DNA of 64,000 nt from Roseivirga sp. (GTDB lineage Bacteria; Bacteroidota; Bacteroidia; Cytophagales; Cyclobacteriaceae), in contig JAAWWF010000042.1 in NCBI GenBank assembly GCA_021404565.1, positions 1 to 64,000 on the forward strand, read 5' to 3'. This document shows, piece by piece, positions 32,765 to 42,916 of the stretch. The position numbers and the translations under genes are program-made. Below the pieces are notes generated by a model. The model worked only from the letters and a program-made list of their open reading frames with translations, made no database searches and was not told the origin of the DNA. Every line of letters begins with the position of its first letter. The first letter of the stretch is position 1.

Positions 32765-33574
32765 CTAATCATTATTAAAGTGATCGTCAAAAAAACCGAT
32801 GACCTTAACCCAATAGGCCTGTGCATGCATCTTGTAGGCAAGGGCATGTTCGGCTCCGGTAGCATTCCAAAGCTGTGCATCCATATTGGCCTTAGCCTGA
32901 AATCTTTCGCCCATTGCAAGGGGCGTGTATTCATCAGTATCAGAGTAGATCAACAGGAGTTTTTCCACCCCCTTGAGTTGACTGATGTGATGGATGGGTT
33001 TTAAGTACTCTGCTTGTTTGGGCATAAAGAAGAAAGACAAGCGCAGGATTTTATGTGCCAGGGGGTAGTGCCTCCAGAATTCCGGTAGTGTAGTAGCTGC
33101 ACTTTCAAGGATAACGTACTTAAATGGGTTGGTTTCTTTAGACAGCACAGGGCAAATCCACATGCCACCCAGGGAGATGCCATGATAACCAAGGCTAAGT
33201 CCGGGAGAAAGTTCTTTTGCTTTTAATCCGGCTGCTTCTGCATCGTGATAGAAGTTGAAGCTCCCCATTTGACTTTCCCCAAACCCATTAAAGTCGTAGA
33301 GCATCACATTGAAACCCTTTTCAATCAATCGGCTCGCATGGCCATTCTTGAGAAATACACCTTTGGCAGCCTTACCCATTGGGTGCCCAAGTACAATCGC
33401 TCCACGTGCGTTTTGCTGCTGGTACCAGAGTAATTGTAGCTCAGCACCCGTCTTACTCTTTACGTTAATAGGTTGCCAGTTTTTCCTTTCTTGTTCCGGC
33501 AAAGGGTTCCTCCAGGGCACCATAAAGCGCCCGAAGAAGGGTTTTTTGAGTAGTCTGAAAAAGACTCCTTTCAT
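32765..33574 (-). CDS. Alpha/beta hydrolase
   Basis: A 269-aa cytoplasmic alpha/beta-hydrolase. Motifs include the oxyanion HPMGKAAKG region (about 79), the nucleophile elbow GISLGG (about 131-136; GxSxG) and a late GAEHALAYK with the likely catalytic His near 242. The DTDEYTPLAMGE block supplies the Asp. No signal peptide. It is immediately downstream (21 bp) of the oxidoreductase gene on the same strand, likely co-transcribed. Confidence 0.85.
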   Translation of the reverse strand: MKGVFFRLLKKPFFGRFMVPWRNPLPEQERKNWQPINVKSKTGAELQLLWYQQQNARGAIVLGHPMGKAAKGVFLKNGHASRLIEKGFNVMLYDFNGFGESQMGSFNFYHDAEAAGLKAKELSPGLSLGYHGISLGGMWICPVLSKETNPFKYVILESAATTLPEFWRHYPLAHKILRLSFFFMPKQAEYLKPIHHISQLKGVEKLLLIYSDTDEYTPLAMGERFQAKANMDAQLWNATGAEHALAYKMHAQAYWVKVIGFFDDHFNND

Positions 33575-33595
33575 ATCAAAGGGGGACAGATCCGC

Positions 33596-34573
33596 CTATT
33601 TACTCATATCCAGTAAAATCTTTCCACTTCTACCCGGAGCTTCCATATGTTCAATGGCTTTGATGATATCATCGATACCGTAATAGGCATCAACATCCGC
33701 TTTCAGTTCCTGTTTGGTAAGCATTGTCAGCACCTCGGGTATAATGGTCATACGTTGTTCTTTGGTCAGGTTGGCCATCCAGATGCTCAGCCAAAAGCCC
33801 TTAACCGTGAGATTTTTGAAGATCAGTAAACCGCTGTTTAGAGGTATAGGTTGTAAACTCAATAGTCCGTATACAAACATCTTCCCGTTCATTTGGAGCA
33901 CATTCAGTACTTTATCACCGAGCTCTCCGCCTACGGCATCAAAAGCAGCATTGATCATAGCACCATCTGTGGCGGTTTTTACGGCTTTATAAATATTCTC
34001 TGTTTTCTCATTGATGATGACTTTGGCACCCAGATCCAGCAAGGCTTGCTTTTGCTCATCACGTCTCACCGTTCCAACTACATTGATACCTCGCTGTACT
34101 GCCAGTTGAATCACAAACTTACTAAAGGCAGATGCAGAAGCCGTAAGCAGCAACCAGTCTCCGGTTTTGAGATCAGCCTCCATTAACATGCCATAGGCAG
34201 TAAATGGATTCACAAAAGCCTGACAGGCGATATCATCAGACATTACCGGAGGCTTTGGTATAATTGTCTTTGCGGCTACACACACATATTCAGTCCAGGC
34301 GCCCTGTGCTGTGAAAATCACTCCGGTGCCGGTCGGCATCTCTACACCTTCTCCGCAGGCATCCACAGTACCGGTACCTTCAAATCCACCAATTTGAGGC
34401 AGCTCTGGTCTCAGACCATACATGCCCTGAATGAACATAATGTCAGCCGGGATAATATTGGCTTTGGTTACCTTGATTCTTACCTCACCCGGAGCAGGTT
34501 CCGGTATGGGCAGGTCAACGACTTTAATTACTTCAGTGGGGAGTCCGATTTTTTCGAATTGAGCGGCTTTCAT
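33596..34573 (-). CDS. Zinc-type alcohol dehydrogenase-like / quinone oxidoreductase
   Basis: A 325-aa medium-chain reductase. N-terminal GroES-like domain (EPAPGEVRIKVTKANI, IGGFEGTGTV) and Rossmann domain with LLTASASAFSKFVIQLAVQRG (about 142-162) and AFDAVGG. The structural zinc cysteines are missing, so it resembles the zinc-free quinone oxidoreductase/enoyl reductase branch (MECR-like). Divergent from the SDR operon and upstream of an alpha/beta hydrolase gene. Likely NADPH-dependent reduction of an enoyl or quinone compound. Confidence 0.85.
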   Translation of the reverse strand: MKAAQFEKIGLPTEVIKVVDLPIPEPAPGEVRIKVTKANIIPADIMFIQGMYGLRPELPQIGGFEGTGTVDACGEGVEMPTGTGVIFTAQGAWTEYVCVAAKTIIPKPPVMSDDIACQAFVNPFTAYGMLMEADLKTGDWLLLTASASAFSKFVIQLAVQRGINVVGTVRRDEQKQALLDLGAKVIINEKTENIYKAVKTATDGAMINAAFDAVGGELGDKVLNVLQMNGKMFVYGLLSLQPIPLNSGLLIFKNLTVKGFWLSIWMANLTKEQRMTIIPEVLTMLTKQELKADVDAYYGIDDIIKAIEHMEAPGRSGKILLDMSK

Positions 34574-34719
34574 AGGTCTTAGGGTTCTGTGATCATCAGG
34601 GTTGCCTTACTGGTATGGAGTAATTCCCCTGCTTTATCAGCAAATTATGAAATACTCTGCATGCATAACATATAAATTGTTTTTATCTTACAGAGAATCG
34701 ATCAAAAAATTGAATTACG

Positions 34720-35487
34720 ATGCAAATAGCTGATAATTTCAGGCTCGATGGTAAAGTGGCCATTGTTACCGGTGCGAGTAAGGGAATAGGTAAGTTCATT
34801 GCTATGGCACTGGCACAACAGGGCGCGAGGGTGGTGGTTTCCAGTCGAAAGCTCGAAGCTGTAACCGCTGTGGCCGATGAGTTTAAGGCCCAGGGACTTG
34901 ATGCCATTGGTTTTCCCTGTCATATGGGAGATGATGAGCAGATCAGGACCCTGGCAGAAAGCACCATTAAGAACCTTGGAGGTATTGACATTATTGTCAA
35001 CAATGCCGCTGCGAATCCTGTCTTTGGACCGGTGCAGGATGCTGGTGATGATGCCTTTAACAAGATCATGGACGTGAATGTGCGTGGTCCGCTGAACCTG
35101 GCAAAATACGCTTATGATAGCATGAAGAGCCGTGGCGGAGGATCAGTGGTCAATATCAGCAGCATTGAAGGAATTACTCCCGGCCAGGGGCTTGGTCTTT
35201 ATTCAGTAAGTAAAGCGGCACTGATTCAACTGACGAAGGTACTTGCCCGCGAATGGGGCCCGGATCATATCAGGGCTAATGCCATTTGCCCGGGACTGGT
35301 GGAAACGAAGTTTAGCGAGGCGCTGACCTCCAATGAAAAAATACTGAAGCATGTAATGATGAAGCAGGCGCTGCCCATGTTGGCGCAGCCGGAGGATATA
35401 GCCGGTCTGGCACTCTTTTTAGCTTCCGGTGCTTCGAAATTTATTACCGGTGCCGTAATTTCTGCCGATGGAGGATATACGATTTAG
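34720..35487 (+). CDS. SDR family oxidoreductase
   Basis: A 255-aa classical short-chain dehydrogenase: TGASKGIG (about 18-25), NNAAANP (about 92), catalytic Ser in NISSIEG and YSVSKAAL (YxxxK, about 160). C-terminal GAVISADGGYTI is typical of 3-oxoacyl reductase-like members. First gene of a four-gene plus-strand operon with acyl-CoA dehydrogenase, a phosphotransferase and 3-hydroxyacyl-CoA dehydrogenase. Confidence 0.92.
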   Translation: MQIADNFRLDGKVAIVTGASKGIGKFIAMALAQQGARVVVSSRKLEAVTAVADEFKAQGLDAIGFPCHMGDDEQIRTLAESTIKNLGGIDIIVNNAAANPVFGPVQDAGDDAFNKIMDVNVRGPLNLAKYAYDSMKSRGGGSVVNISSIEGITPGQGLGLYSVSKAALIQLTKVLAREWGPDHIRANAICPGLVETKFSEALTSNEKILKHVMMKQALPMLAQPEDIAGLALFLASGASKFITGAVISADGGYTI

Positions 35488-35540
35488 GGTATTGCCTACG
35501 GCTTACTAATGATCACTAACCAATAACGAGTAACCAACCT

Positions 35541-36737
35541 ATGGTAGAACTATTCGCAACTGATAAACTCAAGGCACTTTATCCAAAGGTGAAGACCTTT
35601 GTGGAGGAGGAACTGTACCCCATAGAAATGGAACTGGTTCATGGACCCTGGCCGGAAGCCAAAGCCCGGTTGGATGAAAAAAGAGTGAAAGCCAAAGCGT
35701 TGGGGCTTTGGGCGCCTTACTTGTCTGAGGAGGAGGGCGGCCTGGGGCTGAGCATGACAGAGTTTGGTCAGATATCTGAGATTCTGGGTACCACTCCACT
35801 GGGGCATTATGCGCTCAATTGTCAGGCACCGGATATCGGTAATATTGAGCTGATGCATCAGTTTGCTTCAGAACAACTGAAGGAAAAATACCTGCATCCG
35901 CTGATGAAGGGAGAGATCAGAAGCTGTTTTTCCATGACAGAACCTGAGTTTGCCGGATCAAACCCGGTGAATATGGGCACCACGGCTGTCAAAGATGGAG
36001 ATGAGTTTGTAATCAACGGCCACAAGTGGTTTACCTCATCTGCTGATGGTGCAGCCTTTGCCATAGTGATGGCCGTAACGGAGCCTGATGCCAGTCCTTA
36101 TAATCGTGCCAGCATGATCGTTGTACCGACTGATACTCCCGGCTTTGAGCTTACACGCAACATTCCCATTATGGGGGATGTAGGGGGCGGCTATATCAGT
36201 CATTCAGAAATTAATTATAATGACTGCCGTGTACCGGTAAGCAATCTGATTGGTGAAGTGGGGAGTGGTTTTATGCTGGCGCAGCAAAGACTGGGTCCGG
36301 GCAGAATCCATCATTGTATGCGATGGATTGGTATTTGCGAAAGAGCTTTTGATCTGATGTGTAAACGCGCAGCCACACGCGAGTTGAGAGACGGTAAAAT
36401 GTTGGGACATCAGCAGACGATTCAGAACTGGATTTCAGAAAGCCGGGCAGAGATCAATGCTTCAAGGTATATGGTGCTGCATGCTGCAGACAAAATGGAT
36501 AAGGAGGGGAGTAAAGCCGCTCGCATGGAAATCTCGACCATTAAATTCTATGTGGCGAATGTGCTGATGCAAGTGCTCGACCGTGCGGTGCAGGTACATG
36601 GTGCTTTGGGGATAACGGAAGATACCATGCTTTCTTTCTGGTACAGACATGAAAGAGGCGCCAGGATTTATGATGGACCGGATGAGGTACATAAAGCGAG
36701 CCTGGCCAGGTCTGTTTTAAAGCAATACGGTTTATAA
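35541..36737 (+). CDS. Acyl-CoA dehydrogenase family protein (ACAD10/11-like context)
   Basis: A 398-aa FAD-dependent dehydrogenase with the family blocks SMTEPEFAGSNP (about 132-143), NGHKWFTSSADGA and the C-terminal VHGALGITEDT and IYDGPDEVHK. It is about 20 residues longer than standard ACADs. Together with the adjacent phosphotransferase it resembles the two halves of mammalian ACAD10/11 and the bacterial LvaA/LvaC pair, which remove a phosphorylated 4-hydroxyl from acyl-CoA. The specific step is inferred from neighbours. Confidence 0.9.
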   Translation: MVELFATDKLKALYPKVKTFVEEELYPIEMELVHGPWPEAKARLDEKRVKAKALGLWAPYLSEEEGGLGLSMTEFGQISEILGTTPLGHYALNCQAPDIGNIELMHQFASEQLKEKYLHPLMKGEIRSCFSMTEPEFAGSNPVNMGTTAVKDGDEFVINGHKWFTSSADGAAFAIVMAVTEPDASPYNRASMIVVPTDTPGFELTRNIPIMGDVGGGYISHSEINYNDCRVPVSNLIGEVGSGFMLAQQRLGPGRIHHCMRWIGICERAFDLMCKRAATRELRDGKMLGHQQTIQNWISESRAEINASRYMVLHAADKMDKEGSKAARMEISTIKFYVANVLMQVLDRAVQVHGALGITEDTMLSFWYRHERGARIYDGPDEVHKASLARSVLKQYGL

Positions 36738-36823
36738 ATGCTGAATTTTGAATGGCAAAGTTTAATGTTGAATTAATCCTCATTAAACATTAAACCTCTA
36801 ACATCCACAATTAACAAATAACG

Positions 36824-37876
36824 ATGCTGGACAAAGCGACTGATATAAGAAAAGGGGAAGAACTCGATATTGCGGTTCTTAAAGATTATTTGAAGGCCAA
36901 TCTGCAAGGTTTTTCAGGTGAGTTGGATATCTCACAATTCCCCAGTGGTTTTTCAAACCTGACCTATCTGTTGAAATCTGGTGAAAAGGAGTATGTGCTC
37001 CGCAGACCACCTTTTGGTGCCAATATTAAGGGTGGGCATGATATGCACAGAGAATATCGTGTACTTTCTGCCTTGGAAGGTTTTTATGCCAAAGCTCCCA
37101 GAACTGTATTGTATACAGATGATGAGTCGGTCATGGGGGCAGAGTTCTACATGATGGAACGAGTCAAAGGAGTAATTCTCAGGGGAAGGCCACCGAAAGG
37201 CCTGCCTTTAACTCCCGACACCATGCGAGCCATTTCAGAGGCTTGTGTAGATAACCTGGCAGATTTACACCTGATGGACCTCGAAAAAGTGGGACTGGCT
37301 GATTTTGGCAAGCCGGAAGGCTATACCGAAAGACAGGTGACAGGTTGGATAAAGCGCTATTTCAATGCTCAGACGGATAAGCTACCGGCCATGGCAGAGG
37401 TAGCAGACTGGTTAGGTAAAAATATTCCCCGACAAGATTATGTCAGTTTTATTCATAACGACTACAAGTATGATAACCTGGTGCTCAATCCCGAGAAGCT
37501 GGATGAGATCATCGCGGTGCTCGACTGGGAGATGTCTACGGTGGGTAACCCGCTGATGGACCTGGGCACTTCACTAGCCTATTGGGCTCAGGGAGATGAT
37601 TCCGATGCCTTGAAGCCTTTTAGCCTCACCTGGTTGCCGGGTAACCTGAACCGTGCTCAGTTTGTTGAGCGCTACGCGGAAAGAACAGGTTTCGATCTTA
37701 GGGACAAGGTGTTCTACTATGTATTCGGTGCTTTTAAAATCGGGGTGATTATTCAGCAGATCTATGCCCGATATAAGAAAGGATTGACGAAAGATCCGCG
37801 TTTTGCCAACCTGGTTTACGCAGTAATGGCTTGCGGAGCCAATGCCGCTAAGGCGATAGAAAAAGATAAAATATGA
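36824..37876 (+). CDS. Phosphotransferase family protein (APH/ACAD11 kinase-like)
   Basis: A 350-aa aminoglycoside phosphotransferase-fold kinase. Brenner motif HNDYKYDNLVL (about 211-221) with catalytic Asp, and a metal-binding DWEMSTVGNPLMDLG (about 235-249). N-terminal ATP-loop region GFSNLTYLL and VLRRPP. This branch phosphorylates hydroxyacyl-CoAs rather than antibiotics when placed next to an acyl-CoA dehydrogenase, as here. Its stop overlaps the start of the next gene (ATGA). Confidence 0.88.
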   Translation: MLDKATDIRKGEELDIAVLKDYLKANLQGFSGELDISQFPSGFSNLTYLLKSGEKEYVLRRPPFGANIKGGHDMHREYRVLSALEGFYAKAPRTVLYTDDESVMGAEFYMMERVKGVILRGRPPKGLPLTPDTMRAISEACVDNLADLHLMDLEKVGLADFGKPEGYTERQVTGWIKRYFNAQTDKLPAMAEVADWLGKNIPRQDYVSFIHNDYKYDNLVLNPEKLDEIIAVLDWEMSTVGNPLMDLGTSLAYWAQGDDSDALKPFSLTWLPGNLNRAQFVERYAERTGFDLRDKVFYYVFGAFKIGVIIQQIYARYKKGLTKDPRFANLVYAVMACGANAAKAIEKDKI

Positions 37877-38784
37877 AACTGGAGATAAAAGATATCAATA
37901 AAGTATTGGTGCTGGGAGCAGGAACGCTGGGGCTGCGGGTAGGCTTACAATGTGCCATCAGTGAGTTTCAAACCACTATCTATGACATAAGCGAGGAGGC
38001 ACTGTCCAAGGCTAAAGGCACTCATGAAGGTATTCTGAAAATGCTACTTCGCCATGAAAAGCTTAGCCAGGTTCAGGCTGATGAGGCCAGAGCAAGACTC
38101 ACTTTTACTACCGATGCTGTGGCAGCAGCGACTGATGCAGACTTTGTGAACGAGTCTGTAACCGAAAACCTGGAACTTAAGAGGAAGGTGTGGGCACAGT
38201 TTGGAGAACTCTGCCCGGAAAAGACGCTGTTTACCTCTAACACTTCTTATCTGCTTCCATCACAAATTGCAGATGCCACGGGCCGACCTGAGCGTTTTTG
38301 CAATTATCATTTTCATGACGTCTTCTACGCCAATGTGGTAGATGTAATGCCACATGCCGGAACCGAAGCCTGGATCAACGACCTGTTGATGGAGCTGGGG
38401 CCAGTGCTCTGGCAGACACCAGTGTTTGTGAAAAAGGAGAATCCCGGCTATGTATTCAACTTTATGCTCATGGCTCTGATAGGGGCGGCAGGAGCCTTGA
38501 AAACGGGAGATGTCGCATCTATTGAGGACATTGACCGCAGCTGGATGGGCAATTTCAAAATGGATATGGGCCCTTTCGGTATTCTTGATACGGTAGGATT
38601 GGATACTGCCTGGCATATTACGAGCAGCCAGACGGATAAAAGAAGCCAGGCCTTTGCCGCTTTTCTCAAAACCTACCTGGATGCCGGTAAACTGGGAGTC
38701 AAAACAGGAGAAGGCTTTTATAGCTATCCGAATCCCAGATATAAGGAAGAAGGGTTTGTGTCAGGTAACCAGGATCATGTCTGA
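37873..38784 (+). CDS. 3-hydroxyacyl-CoA dehydrogenase
   Basis: A 303-aa NAD-dependent enzyme with N-terminal VLGAGTLGLRVGL (about 12-24; GxGxxG-type), the catalytic His in YHFHDVFYANVVDVMPH (about 150) and KKENPGYVFNFMLM (about 193). The C-terminal domain has GVKTGEGFYSYPNP. Overlaps the kinase gene by 4 nt (ATGA), so expression is coupled. Likely oxidises the 3-hydroxyacyl-CoA made after isomerisation by the upstream enzymes. Confidence 0.92.
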   Translation: MKLEIKDINKVLVLGAGTLGLRVGLQCAISEFQTTIYDISEEALSKAKGTHEGILKMLLRHEKLSQVQADEARARLTFTTDAVAAATDADFVNESVTENLELKRKVWAQFGELCPEKTLFTSNTSYLLPSQIADATGRPERFCNYHFHDVFYANVVDVMPHAGTEAWINDLLMELGPVLWQTPVFVKKENPGYVFNFMLMALIGAAGALKTGDVASIEDIDRSWMGNFKMDMGPFGILDTVGLDTAWHITSSQTDKRSQAFAAFLKTYLDAGKLGVKTGEGFYSYPNPRYKEEGFVSGNQDHV

Positions 38785-39048
38785 TATCAATGAAGAAGCG
38801 CGGCACCAGTTAATACCAAAAAGCCTCATTTATGTTTGTCCTTAAGGGAGTTTTGAATTTTCTTTAGACTTAGTTCAAAGTTACTTCTTTAGTACCTACA
38901 GCCATTAAAACGGTGTTTGAAGTCGTTAAATGTATGTTTGTACAGATAAATATATTGTTTATCATGAATGTAAGCGCTTTCCGGAATTAGATTATTTAAG
39001 TACTACAGTTTTGTGATTCCTAGAATTTTGATAATGAGGTAGTTAACA

Positions 39049-39080
39049 TTGTTTTTTGTGTTAAAATAAACTTAGATTTG
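39049..39080 (+). promoter_or_regulatory. Bacteroidota-type promoter for hybrid sensor
   Basis: TTG (39049-39051), a 21-nt spacer and TAGATTTG (39073-39080), a perfect TAnnTTTG. It ends 17 nt before the start codon at 39098. The rest of the 313-bp gap from 38785 is AT-rich and holds no gene. Confidence 0.75.
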
Positions 39081-39097
39081 TTGTTCACCTGGTTCCT

Positions 39098-42000
39098 ATG
39101 TACCGCAGAATATTCCTCAGCCTGCTCTTGCTATGCCTTTTTTTAAGGGCATTTTCTCAGTCGAGAAACCCATTCTTCTATCAGATATATGCCGATTATG
39201 GATTGTCGAGTGACAAGACTACACGTACCATTCAGGACTATATGGGGTTCCTTTGGATTGGTACAGAAGAAGGGTTAAACCGGGTTACAGATTTTGGTGC
39301 CTATGACATCCATAAGTTCGACAGGAAGGATACCACTACAATCAGCAATGATCACATCACGGCTCTTTTTGAGGACAAGGAGAAGCGCCTTTGGGTAGGT
39401 ACACGCGATGGGTTGAATCTGTATGATCGCCCATTGAACAGGTTTACCAGAGTGCCCATAGGCCACGAACAGGAAAGATCGGGGACCATTAATATCAGGC
39501 ATATCAGCCAGGATGAATCCGGTGATCTTTGGGTTATTTGCAATGATCATGTTGTGAAGGTTTCGGGAGAAACTTTTAAAGAGGAGTTGGTGCTGGAGGC
39601 ACCTGATGCAGAGGGTAATCCGCTGTTTCTTACTGATCTGACCTTCTTTAAGTCAGATGTTATGGTAGGTACCATGAGTGGTGTCTATCGACTAAGCGGT
39701 AAGGAACTGGTCAAAACAGAGCTTGCTACCGATCATACGGTTACCAGACTTTTGGCCTTGGGCAATGAACTCTGGATGGGGACGGCCAGGAAAGGAATCA
39801 TTCGCTATGATGCCACCAGAAAAACACAGCGCACCCTTAATGAGGAAAGCCGACAAACTCCTTTGACCAACAATCATATCAGCGATATGCACCCAATAGA
39901 CGGTAATAGCGTTTGGGTGGCTACATTGGATGGTATTACGATTGTCAACCTGGAAACAAACGAAAGTCAGTTTGTAAAGTACGATTTCGACAATGCCTTC
40001 TCTTTATCAGATAGAACGCTAAGACGAATCTACCAGGACAGGCAGGGTGTGGTTTGGATTACTACTCCCAATTCAGGTATTAACTATTATCACAGTGCGG
40101 ATAACCTGTTTGATTACTATGGTCAGACTGAGGAGCAGGGTACGGAAAATGACCTGATGGATTATTCTGTTTTCTCACTTTTTGATCACAAAGGCAGTAC
40201 CTGGTTGGGGTCAAGAAAGGGGCTCTCTAAATTCAGCACCGCTAAGGGAACATTTAAACATTACCCTTTTGAAGGGGCCCTGGCTTCTGAAATCAATGCT
40301 GTACTGGCTATGGATAACTGTAGGGATGATAACCTCTGGATGGGTACTAATAACGGTCTTGTGAGCTGGCGAATTAAAACAGGCACTTATGAACGTATTT
40401 TACCTAATGTGCTCAATGGTGTAAAGGTCAATGCTGTGATGGTAGATGAAAACGACAATGCCTGGTTGGGTACAGAGAATCAGGGAGTTAAGATGTATTC
40501 TACCGTTTCTAAGATGTTACGCGATATTCAGGTGAAGGCAGATGGTATTACACTGGATTATGTACCATCCATTAATGTCATCGTCAAACTAAAAAACGGT
40601 AACATACTGGCAGGAAGCGATCGGGGCTTGTTTGCTTTTAAGGAAGGGGCTCTTGACAAAGTATCTTTGTCTTTAAGACCGGAGGATGAGGCCGATAACG
40701 TACCGATTAATGCTATTTATGAGAGTGATCAGCATGGCTTGTTTATCGCCACTCAGCAGGATGGTTTACTGTTACTGGATAATGAACTTGGGTTGAAAGC
40801 TACTTTCAGTGAGACCAAAGGGTTCAAAAGTGATGATGTAAGGTCGATTGTAGAAGATGATGATGGCACGATGTGGCTCGCAACCAATGCCGGACTTACG
40901 GAGCTAAGAATCGACCATAATGACACTTCTAAAACGGTAATCAACAACTTTGATATCAGTGATGGCCTGCAGAGTAATCATTTCTCTGAAAGAGCAGGTG
41001 TGAAAAACAGCGAGGGCAAGGTCTTGATGGCAGGTGTGAGTGGACTTACAGTTTTCCACCCTGATCGCATTATAGAATATGAAATTCCTCAGAACCTGGC
41101 GCTGACTTCGCTTCTTGTTAATGGAGAAAAGGTAAAGGCAGGAGAGGAGGGTTCTCCTTTACCTGTTGATATTTCGGTAACGGATAAGCTGATATTGAAC
41201 TGTGAGCAAAATGATTTTACGATCACTTTTGGTGCCAATGATCATATCAGACCGGGTGATGTGGAGTACCGCTATAAGCTTGTAGGTTATCATGACGATT
41301 GGATCGTACAAACAGTGGATGGAAGGGCCAGTTTTCAGAATATTCCGGGAGGTAAGGATTATGAACTTCTGATTCAGTCAAAGGGGCGCTTTTCTGATTG
41401 GGCCGGAGACAAGAAACTGGCAATTCGTATAGAGCCTCACTTTTATGAGACTGTCTGGTTTAAGCTGCTGGTCGGAGTGGCCGTTATAGGTCTGATTGCA
41501 TTGTTTGTATGGGCCCGGAACAAGAGAATTGTCCAAAAAAGAAAAGAACTCGAAGCCATCGTTCAGGAGAGGTCACAGGAGCTCACAGAAGAAATTACCG
41601 AACGTAAGAAAGCTGAAGAAAAACTCAAGGTAGCACTGACTGAGGCGGAGGAGGCCAATGAGGTGAAGAGTCGTTTTCTTGCCAATATGAGTCATGAAAT
41701 CCGTACACCCTTAAACGGTATTATGGGGCTGACTCAGTTGTCGCTGGAAACTGAATCGAAAGAAGAACAAAAAGATATACTCAACACCTTGGTCAACTCT
41801 GCGGGTTCTCTTAAGGTGATCGTTGATGACATTTTAGACATTGCCAAGATTGAGGCGGGTACCATGGACTTTGTTTCTGAGGTATTCAGTATCAAAGATT
41901 TGTTGGAAGAGGTAGTGGCCTCGTTCAGAACCCTGGTTGAGGAGAAGAATCTTTATCTTAAAAAGTGGGTACTCCCTACTATCCCGGATCTGGTTTTAGG

Positions 42001-42814
42001 AGATATGGACCGGGTGAGGCAGGTTTTGATAAACCTGGTTTCCAATGCTATTAAGTTTACCCACTCTGGTGGGGTGACCATACTTGCCGAAGGCCTGGAC
42101 CAGGGAGATGATCAAATAGAAATATGGTTTACCGTGACCGATACGGGAATTGGTATGCCGGAAACGCAGCTCAACCGGATTTTTGAAAGCTTTACGCAGG
42201 TAGACAGTGGAGATACGAGGGCTTACGGTGGTACAGGGCTCGGACTCAGCATTTGTAAGGAGCTGGTCGAGAATATGGGCGGGGAAATTTGGGCTGAAAG
42301 TGATGAAAACAGCGGCTCCATCTTCAGGTTCTACATTAAGGCTGAGGAGGTTTTTGAAGAGGATCTGAATTATGAGCTTCAGGAAGAAATTCCTGAGGAA
42401 ATCGAAGAGGAAGCCCCATCATCGGCAAAACGGATCATCCTGATTGAGGATAACCCCACAAATCAGAAAGTAGCCACCAAAATGTTGGAGCGGAACGGTA
42501 TTGTTGTTGATTGTGCGGAGAACGGCCAGATAGGCTTGCACATGGTGAAGAATTACCGGTATGATTTGATTCTGATGGACCTGCAAATGCCGGTAATGGA
42601 TGGTTATGAGGCCACCCGTTGCATCAAAGAACTTGATGACGATAAAGCCAGAATACCGATTATTGCACTCACTGCAGCCGCTATGGTGGGTGAAAGAGAG
42701 AAATGTCTTGCTGCCGGTATGGACGACTATATTTCAAAACCAGTGGACTATAAGTTACTTGTTAAAACGGTGAACGAATACCTGGATTCTGACCTCGAAA
42801 AGGAGACAGTATGA
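39098..42814 (+). CDS. Hybrid two-component sensor kinase with beta-propeller sensor
   Basis: A 1238-aa inner-membrane hybrid histidine kinase. Signal peptide 1-20; two periplasmic seven-bladed propellers built of reg_prop repeats (GFLWIGTEEGLNR, RLWVGTRDGLNLYDR and so on), about 25-690; a Y_Y_Y domain (about 700-780); one transmembrane segment (about 788-806); a coiled coil; HisKA with MSHEIRTPLNG (His about 865); HATPase with NLVSNAIKFT (about 979) and GGTGLGLS; and a C-terminal receiver with phospho-Asp in MDLQMPVMDG (about 1160). Unlike HTCS regulators there is no C-terminal AraC domain, so it must signal to a separate partner. Confidence 0.93.
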   Translation: MYRRIFLSLLLLCLFLRAFSQSRNPFFYQIYADYGLSSDKTTRTIQDYMGFLWIGTEEGLNRVTDFGAYDIHKFDRKDTTTISNDHITALFEDKEKRLWVGTRDGLNLYDRPLNRFTRVPIGHEQERSGTINIRHISQDESGDLWVICNDHVVKVSGETFKEELVLEAPDAEGNPLFLTDLTFFKSDVMVGTMSGVYRLSGKELVKTELATDHTVTRLLALGNELWMGTARKGIIRYDATRKTQRTLNEESRQTPLTNNHISDMHPIDGNSVWVATLDGITIVNLETNESQFVKYDFDNAFSLSDRTLRRIYQDRQGVVWITTPNSGINYYHSADNLFDYYGQTEEQGTENDLMDYSVFSLFDHKGSTWLGSRKGLSKFSTAKGTFKHYPFEGALASEINAVLAMDNCRDDNLWMGTNNGLVSWRIKTGTYERILPNVLNGVKVNAVMVDENDNAWLGTENQGVKMYSTVSKMLRDIQVKADGITLDYVPSINVIVKLKNGNILAGSDRGLFAFKEGALDKVSLSLRPEDEADNVPINAIYESDQHGLFIATQQDGLLLLDNELGLKATFSETKGFKSDDVRSIVEDDDGTMWLATNAGLTELRIDHNDTSKTVINNFDISDGLQSNHFSERAGVKNSEGKVLMAGVSGLTVFHPDRIIEYEIPQNLALTSLLVNGEKVKAGEEGSPLPVDISVTDKLILNCEQNDFTITFGANDHIRPGDVEYRYKLVGYHDDWIVQTVDGRASFQNIPGGKDYELLIQSKGRFSDWAGDKKLAIRIEPHFYETVWFKLLVGVAVIGLIALFVWARNKRIVQKRKELEAIVQERSQELTEEITERKKAEEKLKVALTEAEEANEVKSRFLANMSHEIRTPLNGIMGLTQLSLETESKEEQKDILNTLVNSAGSLKVIVDDILDIAKIEAGTMDFVSEVFSIKDLLEEVVASFRTLVEEKNLYLKKWVLPTIPDLVLGDMDRVRQVLINLVSNAIKFTHSGGVTILAEGLDQGDDQIEIWFTVTDTGIGMPETQLNRIFESFTQVDSGDTRAYGGTGLGLSICKELVENMGGEIWAESDENSGSIFRFYIKAEEVFEEDLNYELQEEIPEEIEEEAPSSAKRIILIEDNPTNQKVATKMLERNGIVVDCAENGQIGLHMVKNYRYDLILMDLQMPVMDGYEATRCIKELDDDKARIPIIALTAAAMVGEREKCLAAGMDDYISKPVDYKLLVKTVNEYLDSDLEKETV

Positions 42815-42916
42815 ATTCACAGATGCCCCTTCGGCATGAGGGGATCTGCCTCCTGAAGCAATTTTTTTAATACATTATCGAACCAAGGGCTGTTAAGCAG
42901 GACTCTTGTGTGTACG

